DNA of 64,000 bases from Tragulus kanchil. Its lineage: Eukaryota; Chordata; Mammalia; Artiodactyla; Tragulidae. A model generated the notes under the pieces. That model did no database searches. It worked only from the letters and a program-made list of their open reading frames with translations, and was not told the DNA's origin. Positions 47,341 through 59,578 of the stretch are shown in pieces (the stretch's first letter is position 1; the number at the start of each line of letters is the position of its first letter). The stretch lies in NCBI GenBank assembly GCA_022376925.1, contig JAIOJX010000027.1:19237471-19301470 (forward strand), given 5' to 3'. The translations under genes were made by a program, and so were the position numbers.

Positions 47341-49535
47341 ACACGTACTCAGCTCTTGTTATGGCCTTGAGTTTAGGATCTTTTGATGTTCCTAGACCAA
47401 ATTTCCTCCTCCAGGATCTTAGTTTTGTTTGTTTATTTTTTTGTTTTTGTTTTTTAAACTCCTTACTTACCCTCAGTGAATTTCTTTTTCACATGCTAAT
47501 TTTTCTATTGGGTCATTTTCAAATTTCTCATGGAAGGGTAGTTCTGGGTTTTTATATATATATATATATATATATAAAATAAAGTCTATGGTATCAATTT
47601 ATTGCTACTTATAATTTCTACTTATACTGACTTTAAGTTACCTTGTCCTGAAATTATGTTTTATATTTTAAATTAAAAAGTTTAAAATATGCAAAAGCAT
47701 TTCTAAACCTTTTAAAAGTAGAGTTTATTTCTTTTCTTAAGTAGTCCTAACCTGAGATCGTAGATATTTTCTTCTGATTTTTTAAAAGTGTTTTTATATA
47801 TGCATGTGTTTAATCTATCTAGAAGCAACTTTTGTACTGTCTTCAGTATAAATTATTTTCCCAGTGCAATCAACCTAGCACCACTTACTAAATAGTTTAG
47901 TTTCCCCCATCCAGCCTTTAATGTGATACACTGAGTTTCCCAACACACATTTGACCTTTTTTGGATCCACTATTCTGCTGCACTGGTCTATATGTTTTTA
48001 CTCATTTGTAAATATAAAAAAGCTTTAACAACTATAGTGTTAATAAAATATATTGCTGTCTATTGTGTGCTTTAATTTTGTTATTCTTTTTCAAAATTGT
48101 ATTTGTCAATTTTAGTCCTTTGGGGGTTTCTTACTATAAATTCTAGGAGCTGCTTATCAAGTTTCATAATAAATTTGTTGGAATTTTAATTGGAATTACA
48201 GTTAATTTATTAGCCAATTTGGGGAAAAGCCAAACTATATTACATTGTCCTTTCCCCATTCATGAATATGATGCATTTTGTCATTCAGTTAGCAGTTATT
48301 TTGCTACATTTATTCCTGGATGAATTAAGCATTTATTTTCTCACTGCTTATTGCAGGTATATACTAATGCTAATGAGTTCCTTTTGTTGAGCACTCATCT
48401 GGCAACCTACCTGAATTTTTATAAATTCCACTAAAAACTCTCACACGTAAAACTCTTGTCTCATGGCCTTGAGTTTAGGATCTTTTGATGTTCCTAGACC
48501 AAATTTCCTCCTCCAGGATCTTAGTTTTGTTTGTTTATTTTTTTGTTTTTGTTTTTTAAACTCCTTACTTACCCTCAGTGAATTTCTTTTTCACATGCTA
48601 ATTTTTCTATTGGGTCATTTTCAAATTTCTCATGGAAGGGTAGTTCTGGGTTTTTATATATATATATATATATATATAAAATAAAGTCTATGGTATCAAT
48701 TTATTGCTACTTATAATTTCTACTTATACTGACTTTAAGTTACCTTGTCCTGAAATTATGTTTTATATTTTAAATTAAAAAGTTTAAAATATGCAAAAGC
48801 ATTTCTAAACCTTTTAAAAGTAGAGTTTATTTCTTTTCTTAAGTAGTCCTAACCTGAGATCGTAGATATTTTCTTCTGATTTTTTAAAAGTGTTTTTATA
48901 TATGCATGTGTTTAATCTATCTAGAAGCAACTTTTGTACTGTCTTCAGTATAAATTATTTTCCCAGTGCAATCAACCTAGCACCACTTACTAAATAGTTT
49001 AGTTTCCCCCATCCAGCCTTTAATGTGATACACTGAGTTTCCCAACACACATTTGACCTTTTTTGGATCCACTATTCTGCTGCACTGGTCTATATGTTTT
49101 TACTCATTTGTAAATATAAAAAAGCTTTAACAACTATAGTGTTAATAAAATATATTGCTGTCTATTGTGTGCTTTAATTTTGTTATTCTTTTTCAAAATT
49201 GTATTTGTCAATTTTAGTCCTTTGGGGGTTTCTTACTATAAATTCTAGGAGCTGCTTATCAAGTTTCATAATAAATTTGTTGGAATTTTAATTGGAATTA
49301 CAGTTAATTTATTAGCCAATTTGGGGAAAAGCCAAACTATATTACATTGTCCTTTCCCCATTCATGAATATGATGCATTTTGTCATTCAGTTAGCAGTTA
49401 TTTTGCTACATTTATTCCTGGATGAATTAAGCATTTATTTTCTCACTGCTTATTGCAGGTATATACTAATGCTAATGAGTTCCTTTTGTTGAGCACTCAT
49501 CTGGCAACCTACCTGAATTTTTATAAATTCCACTA
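47341..49535. repeat. Direct tandem duplication 14
   Basis: First copy 47341-48433, second copy 48443-49535; the offset is 1102. The first copy ends TTCCACTA and then AAAACTCTC. The second copy's head reads CACGTAAAACTCTTGTCTC against CACGTACTCAGCTCTTGTT. 47341-47691 also ends duplication 13, giving three copies. Confidence 0.96.
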
Positions 49536-49560
49536 GTCTATTGAATTTCTGGATTTTTTC
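47760..49560 (-). mobile_element. Old L1 LINE, antisense, doubled by duplication 14
   Basis: It carries CCTAGCACCACTTACTAAA, GGATCCACTATTCTGC, TGCACTGGTCTATATG and TTGGAATTACAGTTAATTTA, which follow the antisense L1 landmarks in order. Heavily decayed. The text appears once from 47760 to 48433 and again from 48862 to 49535. In a corrected sequence there would be one element. Confidence 0.7.
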
Positions 49561-49594
49561 CTAGTGGACAATCATATTTAATAAGAACTATCAT

Positions 49595-49965
49595 AACTAA
49601 GAAAAAGACAAATATTACATGATATCACTTATATGTGGAATCTTAAAAAAATGATACAAATGAACTTATTTACACAACAGAAACAGAGTCATGGACACAG
49701 AAAACAAACTCATGGTTATCAAAGGGTTATCAATGGGGGAGAGGGACAGATTAGGAATTTGGAATTAACAGATATATATTATTTTATATAAAATCAATAG
49801 AACAACAAGACTCTACTGTATATCACAGGGAACTATATTCAACATCTTATAATAACTTATAACGGAAAGGAATATGAAAAAGGACATCTGAATCACTTTT
49901 CTGTACACCTAAAACTAACACAACATTGTAAATCAACTATATTTGAATAAAATTAAAAAAACGAG
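49595..49965 (+). mobile_element. Artiodactyl-type L1 3' UTR, sense
   Basis: It carries AAAGACAAATATTACATGAT, TATCACTTATATGTGGAATC, CAGGGAACTATATTCAAC, CAACATTGTAAATCAAC and a final AATAAAATTAAAAAAA tail. It is much better preserved than the antisense L1 next to it, so it is a younger insertion. Confidence 0.8.
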
Positions 49966-51403
49966 AAACAAGGTGGCATTTCTTCCCCTCACAATTCAGA
50001 ATCCCAACCCTACATATGAAATTCTAAGTTCTTTGAGGGAAGGAGCTATGATTTTTGCTACTGTCTCAGAGTTTCTAAACCTAGGCTTTGATGTAAAGTG
50101 AGTTCTGGTAAAAAATGCTGAGCTATTGCTGGCCGAGAAATAGAGCAGTGATTATTCTTGACTTGGGAAGAATGTTTAGAAAGCTTCCCTTATATTGTCT
50201 TACTGAGAAGTAAATTCAGATCCTGACAAACTATTCTTCTACCTATTAGTCATGAGAAATAAGTGCCCACCCAGTAAGTCAACATAGGGTTAACTGGGGA
50301 AAAACTTTTAGCACCAGCAATTTTAATAGAGAGATAAGCCAAAAATAAACAGATTCAATCTTGTCAACCCCTACTGTTCAATTCTGAAAGAAAAAAAGGA
50401 AAGAAAAACAGTGGAAACACCTACTCCTGGTGAATTTACCCTCACCCTCAGCACACACGCACACTTAATTGGTTCCATGATTTATACGGTGTGCTTTACA
50501 CTCCTTTTCTACCCACTCACAATATTACAAATATTAATCATTTTCCATGGTCAATTATAGGGATTAGACCCTAGTGCTGTGTATTTTCCTAAGAAATATG
50601 ACATCAAATGGAAACGCACTCTGCTTTTTGTTTCCCCCACCTGTTCAGAGATCAGATTTTGATCTCTCAGAGAAAGAAACACAGGCATCTCAGTAAAGAG
50701 TTATATTAGAAAAGCAAACAGCAAACAAAATCAACTGAAAAGACAAAAATCCTCTTGGAGAGAGCACATCACATAAAATCTCCCAGAAAATGAGTATTTT
50801 TCATGCATGAGTCCCAGGTTCAAGATCTCAGAGGGTATTCAAGCTACTCAAACCAAAACAGAACCTACTGAGGTCAAAGACACAGTGATAACTGAGTTTC
50901 TCTAAGTCTGAGCACTGATACAACCCTTACTTTAAACGTGATCCAGGACCGTGTCTCTGCTCTCTGCATGAGCTCTGGTAGGAGGGTGAACCAGACAAAG
51001 GCAGCAGACGAATCAATTCGCCAAGCAAGCAGGTGTGTGTGTTCCTTAAAGAGGGAGCTCATGTTCTTTTGAACATAGTCAATGAAAAAAATCCTACACT
51101 TTTCCTCAGCATCTCAGTCAGATGGGTAAATTATATTGTCTTCTTCAGTAGAATCAGACATTCAGAAACCATCTCAGATTTGAGTATACAGGGCCAACAT
51201 CCTACACGCCAGCCATTCAGGGAATCACGTATGAAACACTGCGTATCAGTCAGGATCAACGCAGTTCCTCTGCAATGATGAATAATCCCAACACTTCAGT
51301 GGGGGAGCACGGTGAAACTTATCTTTTCCTAACCCTACAGACGAGGTAGAGAAATGGTCAGCACGGGCATTTGCACATCAAGCTAAACAGAGATGTAGGC
51401 TGA
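49966..51403. other. Unique AT-rich non-coding DNA
   Basis: No repeat family or gene is recognised. Short frames only. Confidence 0.4.
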
Positions 51404-51458
51404 AGGACGCTCCATCTTTTTGTTTGTTTGTTTGTTTCTTTTTAGGACGCTCCATCTT
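51404..51458. repeat. (TTTG)n insertion flanked by a 15-base direct repeat
   Basis: AGGACGCTCCATCTT occurs at 51404-51418 and 51444-51458. Between them lie 25 bases of T and TTTG units. This looks like a tail-only retroposition product with its target-site duplication, or less likely a local slippage duplication. Confidence 0.85.
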
Positions 51459-51699
51459 AACAAGTACTGATAGGACCACCCCTGCAGGGGAAGGAAATCA
51501 GGTAACCACATCCCAGCTCTCAGAGCTTCTGCCTGGGACACACACCATGCGAGCTCCTGTTTTACGGCTTAAATTCAGAAGGAGCAAGGACCCGTGATCT
51601 TATCATGGGCCAAGAAAAAAAGAACTGAAACACGTGTGAGCAGCCTTAATGACTTCATTCCACGTCACAGAACTTGTCTTCAGTTGTATTCTTCACTAT

Positions 51700-51916
51700 T
51701 GTGGGCTCAGTTGCTCAGTCCTGCCTGACTCCTTGTGATCCCATGGGCTGTCACCCGCAAGGCACCTCTGTCCATGGGATTCTCCAGGCAAGAAGACTAG
51801 AGTGGGTGGCCATTTCCTTCTCCAGGGGATCTTCCTGACCCAGGGATCGAACCCATAGCTCCTGTGTCTGCTGCACTGCAGGCAGATTCTTTATCCCAAG
51901 CCACCAAGCAGGCCCA
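51700..51916 (-). mobile_element. Bov-tA SINE
   Basis: It carries GGCTCAGTTGCTCAGTCC, CTCTGTCCATGGGATTCTCC, GACCCAGGGATCGAACCC and the head end CCAAGCCACCAAGCAGGCCC. Confidence 0.93.
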
Positions 51917-52561
51917 CATTCTTCTCTATTATCCCCAATCAAAATGGAAATTCCATACAAGAGAATGGACAGAAAGAAGGTGGGTGTGAGTCCCACACAG
52001 CTCCATGGCTTCTCCTCAGGCAACTCAGGAAATAGAAGTGCCAATGGTATCCAGCTCTATTTTATTTAGCCTTTTTAGATTTTGTTTCTTCCTGCCTTTT
52101 CAGTCAATTAGCAAATCACTTTCTGGTCTATGCTCTTGATATTTTCTCATATATATTTTTTAATATTTCGATTTCCATCTCCTACTATTATCTTGTCAAT
52201 TTTTTTGGAACAAAGTAATATATTCATAAATTCCCTTGTGATATTTTCAAAGCTTTAAACACCTTAACGACTCTAATCCATTGATTTTTTTTTCCCACTC
52301 AAAATCATTGCAGAACTTTCTGGTGTCGAGCTTTTGACTATATGAGAGCAAAGAAAATAAAGATCTGACCCCCACCTTTGTAGAACTACAACTCCTCCTA
52401 GTGAAAAGGCATATAAATAATGAACTACCAGAAGAACAAAACAACAAAGGTAAACACCCAACAAAATACTATTTGATGCCCCTATTACTAATATTAAAGA
52501 CTTGCATAATAGATAAATAAAAAATCAGTAAAAGAGGTCAAAAATTACAAAAAAGGTGGGG
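51917..52561. other. Unique AT-rich non-coding DNA
   Basis: No feature recognised. Confidence 0.35.
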
Positions 52562-52808
52562 GGGCCCTGCCCTGGTGATCCAGTAGGTAGATAGTCAGTC
52601 TTGCAGTGCAGGGGACGCCGGTTCGATCCCTGGCCCAGGAAGATCCCACGTGCTGTGGAGTGGCTGAACCAGTGCCCAATTACAAGTCAGCATTCTGGAG
52701 CGTGTGCACCAGAGCCAGTGCTCTGCAGCGGGAGAGGCCACTGCAGTGGGAGGCCCACACAGACCGAAGAATAAAGATGGATGGAAATAAATCAATCAAT
52801 CAATAAAA
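52562..52808 (+). mobile_element. CHR-type SINE
   Basis: The head is CCTGCCCTGGTGATCCAG, the B box GGTTCGATCCCTGGCCC, with GAGCCAGTGCTCTGCAG. The tail is an AATC repeat (AAATCAATCAATCAATAAAA). Confidence 0.92.
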
Positions 52809-53235
52809 GACTAGCATATTCCTCAAGCCCAGGGGTGACAAAGGAGCTCTTCTGAAGCTTCTCACCTACCTTTGGCTAACGAAGACTGTCAACAAGCTCA
52901 GTTACATCAGTACATGCAGAAGTGAAGAGTTTTAAAAATGGGGAAATAAACATTTTGTTGAGAAGCAGAAAGAAAATGCTTCTTTTTTCAATTATAAAGA
53001 AAAAACTCATTGAGTGGAGGTTTTTGTTGGTTTGCTTTTTGCCCAGTTATCACAGATGACCACAGCAACATAGGGATCTCAGCTGAGCACACCTCACCAG
53101 TCAGAGCTCTCGGCCCTATCTCCCCTCCAGGCTCCAGATCCCGGGTCCAGAGCACTCTTGTTTGTTCCTTGTGCACCTACAAGGAACACCTCCAAGTTGT
53201 TGCCTTCAGTCCTTCTGTGTATCACATTACAAAAC

Positions 53236-53445
53236 TGAGTGTGTATGTCCGTGTGTCCGTGTGTGTTTATGCCAGTGTTTGTGTGTCTGAGTGCATGTGT
53301 GTGAGGGGTGTCTGTGTGCGTGTCAGTACATGTCACCGTCTGTGTGTCTATCTCGATGTGTGTGCATGTCAGTGCATGTCTGTTGCCCGTGTGTCTGTGT
53401 ATATGCGTGTCGGCATGTGTCTGTTGTGTGTGTATGTCTGTGTGT
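53236..53445. repeat. GT-rich imperfect minisatellite-like tract
   Basis: About 200 bases of TGTGTGTC, TGCATGTC and GTGTCTGTG variants. It opens a 145-codon frame rich in Val, Cys and Ser that is purely a product of the repeat. Confidence 0.9.
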
Positions 53446-54627
53446 AATATTCTGAAGTCCCTCCTTACCCTCGGGTGTCCCCTGCAGTGACTGGCCGCCT
53501 AGCCTGTTGTTCTTTCTTTACTAAAGGCTCAGAGGGAGGACCATGGGATTTGGCTCTTTCCAGAGAAATGAATCTGCTGCCAAAACATGTTTTTCCTTTC
53601 TTCCTGACGTGGGGAAGAGAAACCGACTGAGAAGCAGAGGGCACTGTCTATGGCGTCTCACTGGCACTTGTCAGCGGCTGTGAGAAACCCAGAGCTTCAG
53701 TTCCAAAACGTTTTCAGGCAAAGAACCCTCGTGGAAAGATGATAACAGCTTCTGCTAATGCGTACATACGAACACATCTCAAGGACATCTGCGTTTGGAG
53801 AGCTAGCTCTTTTCTCTGGAGCAGGCCTTCAGAGTCAGAAATCTCCGTGGCTGAGTCACAGAACTAGAAACAGAGGCCAATGGAAAGCGAACGGCAAGAC
53901 GCCCATCACCCGCACCCTCCGGGTTCACGGGCCGTTCTATCCGAGAGGCCATTAGACCACAATGACCATGAGCTTCCCTGACTTACAGAGGGGTCCACCA
54001 CCATCTGCTGTGGAAGTGAATCAAAGTAACACCACTTTGCAAGAAAACTTGACCTGTTTCCATTAAGATCCCAAACGACATCAGGAATATATTAGTGAAT
54101 ATCTCTTTTTCTGGGCTTTTAAAATTGGGGAGGTACTGTTTCTTCTGGAAGTAAAACACCACCATGACTAAAAATTGGAGATATTTCCATGTGCTTCTCT
54201 TCCATTCCAGACAGTTGGTGCTTCCATAATCACTGCCATTCTTACATGTGCATTTAATACTGTTCAAAATGCCACGGCAGCAGAGAAAGCACGGCGCTAA
54301 CAAGCTGACGCACAGAAACTGCTGCCCCTGAGCAGCTCGCGCCCTAAGCCTAGTCTGGTATCAGGTCGAAGCGTGAAGAGGAAGGGGAAGGGCAGTGTCC
54401 GGCGCGCAGGCAGTGAGGGAGGCTCTTGGTTATCAGCCTCATCTGCCTGCTTCCAGACCCAGCCGCCTCTGGGCATTGCCGTTTCATTAACGTTCAGAAT
54501 GCTTCCATTATTAAGGACACTCCAGCTTATGTGCAGGTCATTCAACCCCATTTGCTGCAATGTTTTAAAAAATCCTCCTCTCTAAAGAAAGGCAGAAGTG
54601 AGGATACAAGACTCACTGTGTGGTTGT
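53446..54627. other. Unique non-coding DNA
   Basis: Mid-GC with no repeat recognised. Open frames of up to 115 codons partly run into the next SINE. Confidence 0.4.
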
Positions 54628-54852
54628 GTGTGTGCGTGCATGTGTGTGCTCAGTCGTGTCTGACTCTTTTGAGGCCCCATAACTGCAGCCCGCCAGGCTC
54701 CTCTGCCCGTAGCATCTTCCAGGCAAGAAGACTAGCGTGGGCGGCCACTTCCTCCTCCAGGGGATCTTCCTGACTCAGGGACTGAACCCACGGCTCCTGC
54801 AGCTCCTGCGCTGGCAGGTGGATTCTCTCCCACCGTATCGCCTGGGAAGCCG
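54628..54852 (-). mobile_element. Bov-tA SINE with GT-rich flank
   Basis: GTGTGTGCGTGCATGTGTG leads into CTCAGTCGTGTCTGACTC, GCAGCCCGCCAGGCTCC, CTCCAGGGGATCTTCC and the head end CGCCTGGGAAGCC. Confidence 0.93.
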
Positions 54853-55994
54853 CCTCAGCGCCTGGAGCCCCTGCAAAACCATCCCTTGAGCGGCTCCTCG
54901 TTAAAAGCAAAGTACCAAGAAGAGCAAAGACGGTGTCTTCTCCACCGCTTTCTCTCCGTGCTCTTGCCTATTCGCACCTACCTGAGAAGCCCTCTGACAA
55001 ATTAAGTCACTGCTCTGGGCTTTCTGACGACACAAGATCAGAGTGAGGTACTCCGGACTCACGGCTCTGTGTGAGCAGACACAGCGCGGACACTGAAGGC
55101 CTACACGGAGAACTTTTGGTCCAAGCAGCCAAACGGAGTTATTTGTTACAGACGCTGACTTGGAATATTACAATAGGGAAGGAAAAAAAAAAAAAAAAAA
55201 AAAACAGTGAAGGATTTTATGATATTTATGCGTAGAGGCTGAACCAGCAGGGCGACGTTTATGAGGCTTTTCCAAGCAAAGTCCACCAATCACGGGGAGA
55301 TGGCTAGCCCCAGCCGAACATTTTGTACTTCTCATCATTTATGGGATCCCTGTCGGCCCCGGAGTGCTGCCTGAGCGCTGGGAATATGAGACATAAATCG
55401 TTGCTGGTCCTTTTAAATGAGCCATCGGCGATCTCAAGAGAGAGTGGAACTTGGTCAGACACACGCTGGCACCTGAGGGATGATGGACTGGGCAGGGATA
55501 CAGTAGCCCACGGCCGCCCTCAGAGGACGGATAACCTTCTCCCAAGCCTGATTCTTTTTCACAGGGGTACACACATTTCTTTCCTAATTGCTAAGTCTAG
55601 CTTTATTCCGGATGGAACCAGATTTTCTGTGAAATGGAAGCTTTGGGGTTCTGTCTTCCTCCTCCTCCTTCTCCCTGTCCATTACTCCATGTCTCAGGAG
55701 CTCATGCTCATAAAATTCATATTATATCATCTTACATATGTCCTTTCCTAGTTTTTCATGTATTATTTTCCCCACAAAAGAGCATATTTCCTGAATATCT
55801 CACTCATGTTTATAATCTACTCATCTATTATTTTCCAAAATCCCTGCCAATAATAAGTGCATCATAAATAATCATTGACTATATGTGTGAATAAAATACC
55901 TTATTAAAATAGGTCACTGACATTCCTTAAAAAAATAATCAGGAGACCCTGAACTTTCTATTTCCCCCTGGAGAGAATGCTCAGTCTTTCACAT
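54853..55994. other. Unique DNA with an A-run
   Basis: A homopolymer of about 21 A lies at 55184-55204. A 142-codon forward frame (55323-55751) shows no recognisable similarity. No repeat family is named. Confidence 0.4.
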
Positions 55995-56029
55995 CCTTCC
56001 TTTAACTCCTTCCAGTGTCTCTGTCCATG

Positions 56030-56358
56030 TTATGGACTGAATGCTTTGGTCCCCTCAAAATCCACGTCAAAAACTTAACCTCTGATGTGATAATCCTGGG
56101 AGGTAGGGCCTTTGGGAGGTAATCAGGTCCTGAGGGTGGAACTCTCATGAATAAGACTAGCATCCCAGAGAGCTCCCTTGTTCTTTCTTCCACACGAGGA
56201 CACCATGAGGAGACAGGCATCTATGGACCAGGAAAAAGGTCCTCACCAGCAGTGTGATCCTGGACTCTCAGCCTTCAGATCTATTAGCAATAAAGTTCTA
56301 TTGTTGAAGACACTTCATCTATGACATGGTGTCAGTGGCCCAAACGGACTAAAATATC
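56030..56358 (+). mobile_element. MaLR-type solo LTR, copy 1
   Basis: It starts TGTTATGGACTGAATGC and contains GGCCTTTGGGAGGTAATC, CACCATGAGGAGACAGGC and a polyadenylation-type AGCAATAAAG. It ends near CAAACGGACTAAAATA. This is an ancient non-coding LTR with no internal viral genes beside it. Confidence 0.7.
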
Positions 56359-56810
56359 CCATAATCCCACAGCAGACCTCGTGTTCCTGCCAGCCCAGCC
56401 TCTATCCTACTCCCCAGAGATGAGAGAAGGTGCCCCCTAGAACCTGGAAAGCTCTTTTGGCTTTTCCATTTGTGAACTTGAATTTACCCTTCAAGTTACA
56501 GGGAAGATGTTACTTCATCTATATATCCTTATTTGACTCCCCACAGGAGCCCTCATGTGTACTTAAGTGACACTTTGTAACTACCTTCACGCTGTTGACA
56601 ATCACACTGTAAGTATTACACTGTGGTTATTTGTTTTGCTAGCATTTCATTTCTCTCTTTCTTCTCTCTCTCTCACATGCACAAATAGCATGCACATTTT
56701 CCTGATCATGGATAGTAAGCAACTAACATAATACCTGAAAAATAATCTGTTATTAAGTATATATACATATAAAATATGTATTTGTGGAATGAAAGACTAA
56801 AATAATAATG

Positions 56811-56832
56811 AATGGATGGATGGATGGATGGA
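56811..56832. repeat. (ATGG)n tetranucleotide run, copy 1
   Basis: About five GGAT/ATGG units. The duplicate lies at 57866-57888. Confidence 0.9.
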
Positions 56833-56869
56833 ATAGGTTAAGAATTTAGACACTTAACAAAAGATCAGC

Positions 56870-57043
56870 CCGAGTTTGAATCCTGTTTGAACCAGTTCTA
56901 GCTGTTGATCTTAGGCAAGTTCCTTGCCTTTCTCAACCTTCAGTGTTTCACATCTACAGTGGAATCATAGAAATACTTTCATAACAGAGTTGTGATATAA
57001 GTTACATAAATTAACTCATGGAAATGGTTGGCAATCTCTGGAA
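56870..57043 (+). mobile_element. MIR SINE, copy 1
   Basis: It carries GAGTTTGAATCCTGTTTG, GATCTTAGGCAAGTTCC, TTGCCTTTCTCAACCTTCAG and ATCTACAGTGGAATCATAG, in MIR order. Confidence 0.7.
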
Positions 57044-57085
57044 ATTTCCACCTTCCTTTAACTCCTTCCAGTGTCTCTGTCCATG

Positions 57086-57414
57086 TTATGGACTGAATGC
57101 TTTGGTCCCCTCAAAATCCACGTCAAAAACTTAACCTCTGATGTGATAATCCTGGGAGGTAGGGCCTTTGGGAGGTAATCAGGTCCTGAGGGTGGAACTC
57201 TCATGAATAAGACTAGCATCCCAGAGAGCTCCCTTGTTCTTTCTTCCACACGAGGACACCATGAGGAGACAGGCATCTATGGACCAGGAAAAAGGTCCTC
57301 ACCAGCAGTGTGATCCTGGACTCTCAGCCTTCAGATCTATTAGCAATAAAGTTCTATTGTTGAAGACACTTCATCTATGACATGGTGTCAGTGGCCCAAA
57401 CGGACTAAAATATC
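57086..57414 (+). mobile_element. MaLR-type solo LTR, copy 2 (by duplication)
   Basis: Same element as at 56030 with the same flanks. Confidence 0.7.
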
Positions 57415-57925
57415 CCATAATCCCACAGCAGACCTCGTGTTCCTGCCAGCCCAGCCTCTATCCTACTCCCCAGAGATGAGAGAAGGTGCCCCCTAGAACC
57501 TGGAAAGCTCTTTTGGCTTTTCCATTTGTGAACTTGAATTTACCCTTCAAGTTACAGGGAAGATGTTACTTCATCTATATATCCTTATTTGACTCCCCAC
57601 AGGAGCCCTCATGTGTACTTAAGTGACACTTTGTAACTACCTTCACGCTGTTGACAATCACACTGTAAGTATTACACTGTGGTTATTTGTTTTGCTAGCA
57701 TTTCATTTCTCTCTTTCTTCTCTCTCTCTCACATGCACAAATAGCATGCACATTTTCCTGATCATGGATAGTAAGCAACTAACATAATACCTGAAAAATA
57801 ATCTGTTATTAAGTATATATACATATAAAATATGTATTTGTGGAATGAAAGACTAAAATAATAATGAATGGATGGATGGATGGATGGAATAGGTTAAGAA
57901 TTTAGACACTTAACAAAAGATCAGC

Positions 57926-58099
57926 CCGAGTTTGAATCCTGTTTGAACCAGTTCTAGCTGTTGATCTTAGGCAAGTTCCTTGCCTTTCTCAACCTTCAGT
58001 GTTTCACATCTACAGTGGAATCATAGAAATACTTTCATAACAGAGTTGTGATATAAGTTACATAAATTAACTCATGGAAATGGTTGGCAATCTCTGGAA
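57926..58099 (+). mobile_element. MIR SINE, copy 2 (by duplication)
   Basis: Same element as at 56870. Its right 99 bases appear a third time at 59149-59248 through duplication 16. Confidence 0.7.
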
Positions 58100-58120
58100 G
58101 ATGAACAAGAAATGAAAAAG

Positions 58121-58429
58121 AAAAGAGGATGAAGAGGCTTCCCTGGTGGTCCAGTGGGTAAGGACACTGCCTTGCAGTGCAAGGGGTGCCGGTTTGATCC
58201 CTGGCCTGGGAAGATCCCACATGCCGCAGAGCGGCTGGACCGATGTGTCCAACCACCAAGCCAGCGCTCTGGAGCGCATGCACCCAGAGCCGGTGCTCTG
58301 CAACGAGAGAGGCCACCGCGATGAGAGGTCCACATAGGCCAAAGAACAAAGATGGATGAAAATAAATAAATGAAATACCAATAGAAATGACCTAAAAAAA
58401 ATTACAAAAAAAAAAAAAGAGGATGAAGA
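58121..58429 (+). mobile_element. CHR-type SINE with 15-base target-site duplication, copy 1
   Basis: AAAAGAGGATGAAGA occurs at 58121-58135 and 58415-58429. The element has GCTTCCCTGGTGGTCCAG, GGTTTGATCCCTGGCCTG, GAGCCGGTGCTCTGCAAC and an A-rich tail. A GA-rich stretch follows to about 58510. Confidence 0.95.
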
Positions 58430-59269
58430 AGGAAGTAGAAGAGGAGGAGAAGATGGAAGAAAAGATGGGAAAAAAGAAAAAGGAGGAAAGCAGAGAAAGG
58501 AGACAAAGCAACAATGATAAACTGACCTTCACAAAAGTGAAGAGAGAAGCAAGACCAAGGTAGATAAGATTCAACTAATCAAATGATAACTCTTCCCAGG
58601 AACCCTTTCTGAACTGAGTGGGGAGGAAAAAGAAACAGTCCCAGTAAAGGAGGTTGCCATACCATCCATTCATATGTCTTTTCAACTTACACAGATGTTT
58701 AAAAAAAAAAGAATGGACGAGGACTTGAAAGAAAAATCAGTTATGACATTAAGTAATAAATGTATGAGAGGTTTTGGTCTCTTTTCAAAATATTTTAACA
58801 ATAAATAAAAACACCATTTAAAGATACGAGTCTTTGGTGCATTCCATCAGCAGGACACCCACAGAGAGGGCAGAGCACCAGAAGGACGTTCCTAAGACAA
58901 ACATCTCCTGAGTGTGGGAGGGGCTTGAGGAGGCTTGCTCTAGGAGGAGTTTTTTATTGTCACAGTATGTTGTCACCACCATTATGGCAAGTTTTATAGA
59001 GGAAGAAAAGAGTGGGCTTTCCAGAGAGTTCAATTTCATTAATCAAACAATTTCTGAATCAACTGTCAGACCTACATCAAAGCCACTGAAAATAAATGAG
59101 GTCTCATGCACCAATTTTAACCTTTATAAAGGGATTTGGTGGCCAGAATGTTTCACATCTACAGTGGAATCATAGAAATACTTTCATAACAGAGTTGTGA
59201 TATAAGTTACATAAATTAACTCATGGAAATGGTTGGCAATCTCTGGAAGATGAACAAGAAATGAAAAAG

Positions 59270-59578
59270 AAAAGAGGATGAAGAGGCTTCCCTGGTGGTC
59301 CAGTGGGTAAGGACACTGCCTTGCAGTGCAAGGGGTGCCGGTTTGATCCCTGGCCTGGGAAGATCCCACATGCCGCAGAGCGGCTGGACCGATGTGTCCA
59401 ACCACCAAGCCAGCGCTCTGGAGCGCATGCACCCAGAGCCGGTGCTCTGCAACGAGAGAGGCCACCGCGATGAGAGGTCCACATAGGCCAAAGAACAAAG
59501 ATGGATGAAAATAAATAAATGAAATACCAATAGAAATGACCTAAAAAAAATTACAAAAAAAAAAAAAGAGGATGAAGA
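59270..59578 (+). mobile_element. CHR-type SINE, copy 2 (by duplication)
   Basis: The element and both target-site copies are the same as at 58121, so it arose by duplication and not by a new insertion. Confidence 0.95.

Larger units (their letters stand above)
45531..47691. repeat. Direct tandem duplication 13
   Basis: First copy 45531-46601, second copy 46615-47691; the offset is 1084. The seam contains a second GAAATTATGTTTTA block, an echo of 46561. The TA run is 11 units in the first copy and 12 in the second. Confidence 0.95.
55995..58099. repeat. Direct tandem duplication 15
   Basis: First copy 55995-57043, second copy 57051-58099; the offset is 1056, the shortest of the set. The seam joins CAATCTCTGGAA to ATTTCCACCTTCC. 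Copies match closely throughout. Confidence 0.97.

Noticed and set aside
53236..53447. 145-codon frame rich in Val and Cys
   Set aside because: It is a translation artefact of the imperfect GT-rich tract.
55995..57414. A provirus with two LTRs (56030 and 57086)
   Set aside because: The two LTRs have identical unrelated flanks and a MIR between them; the pair is created by duplication 15, and no internal viral sequence exists.
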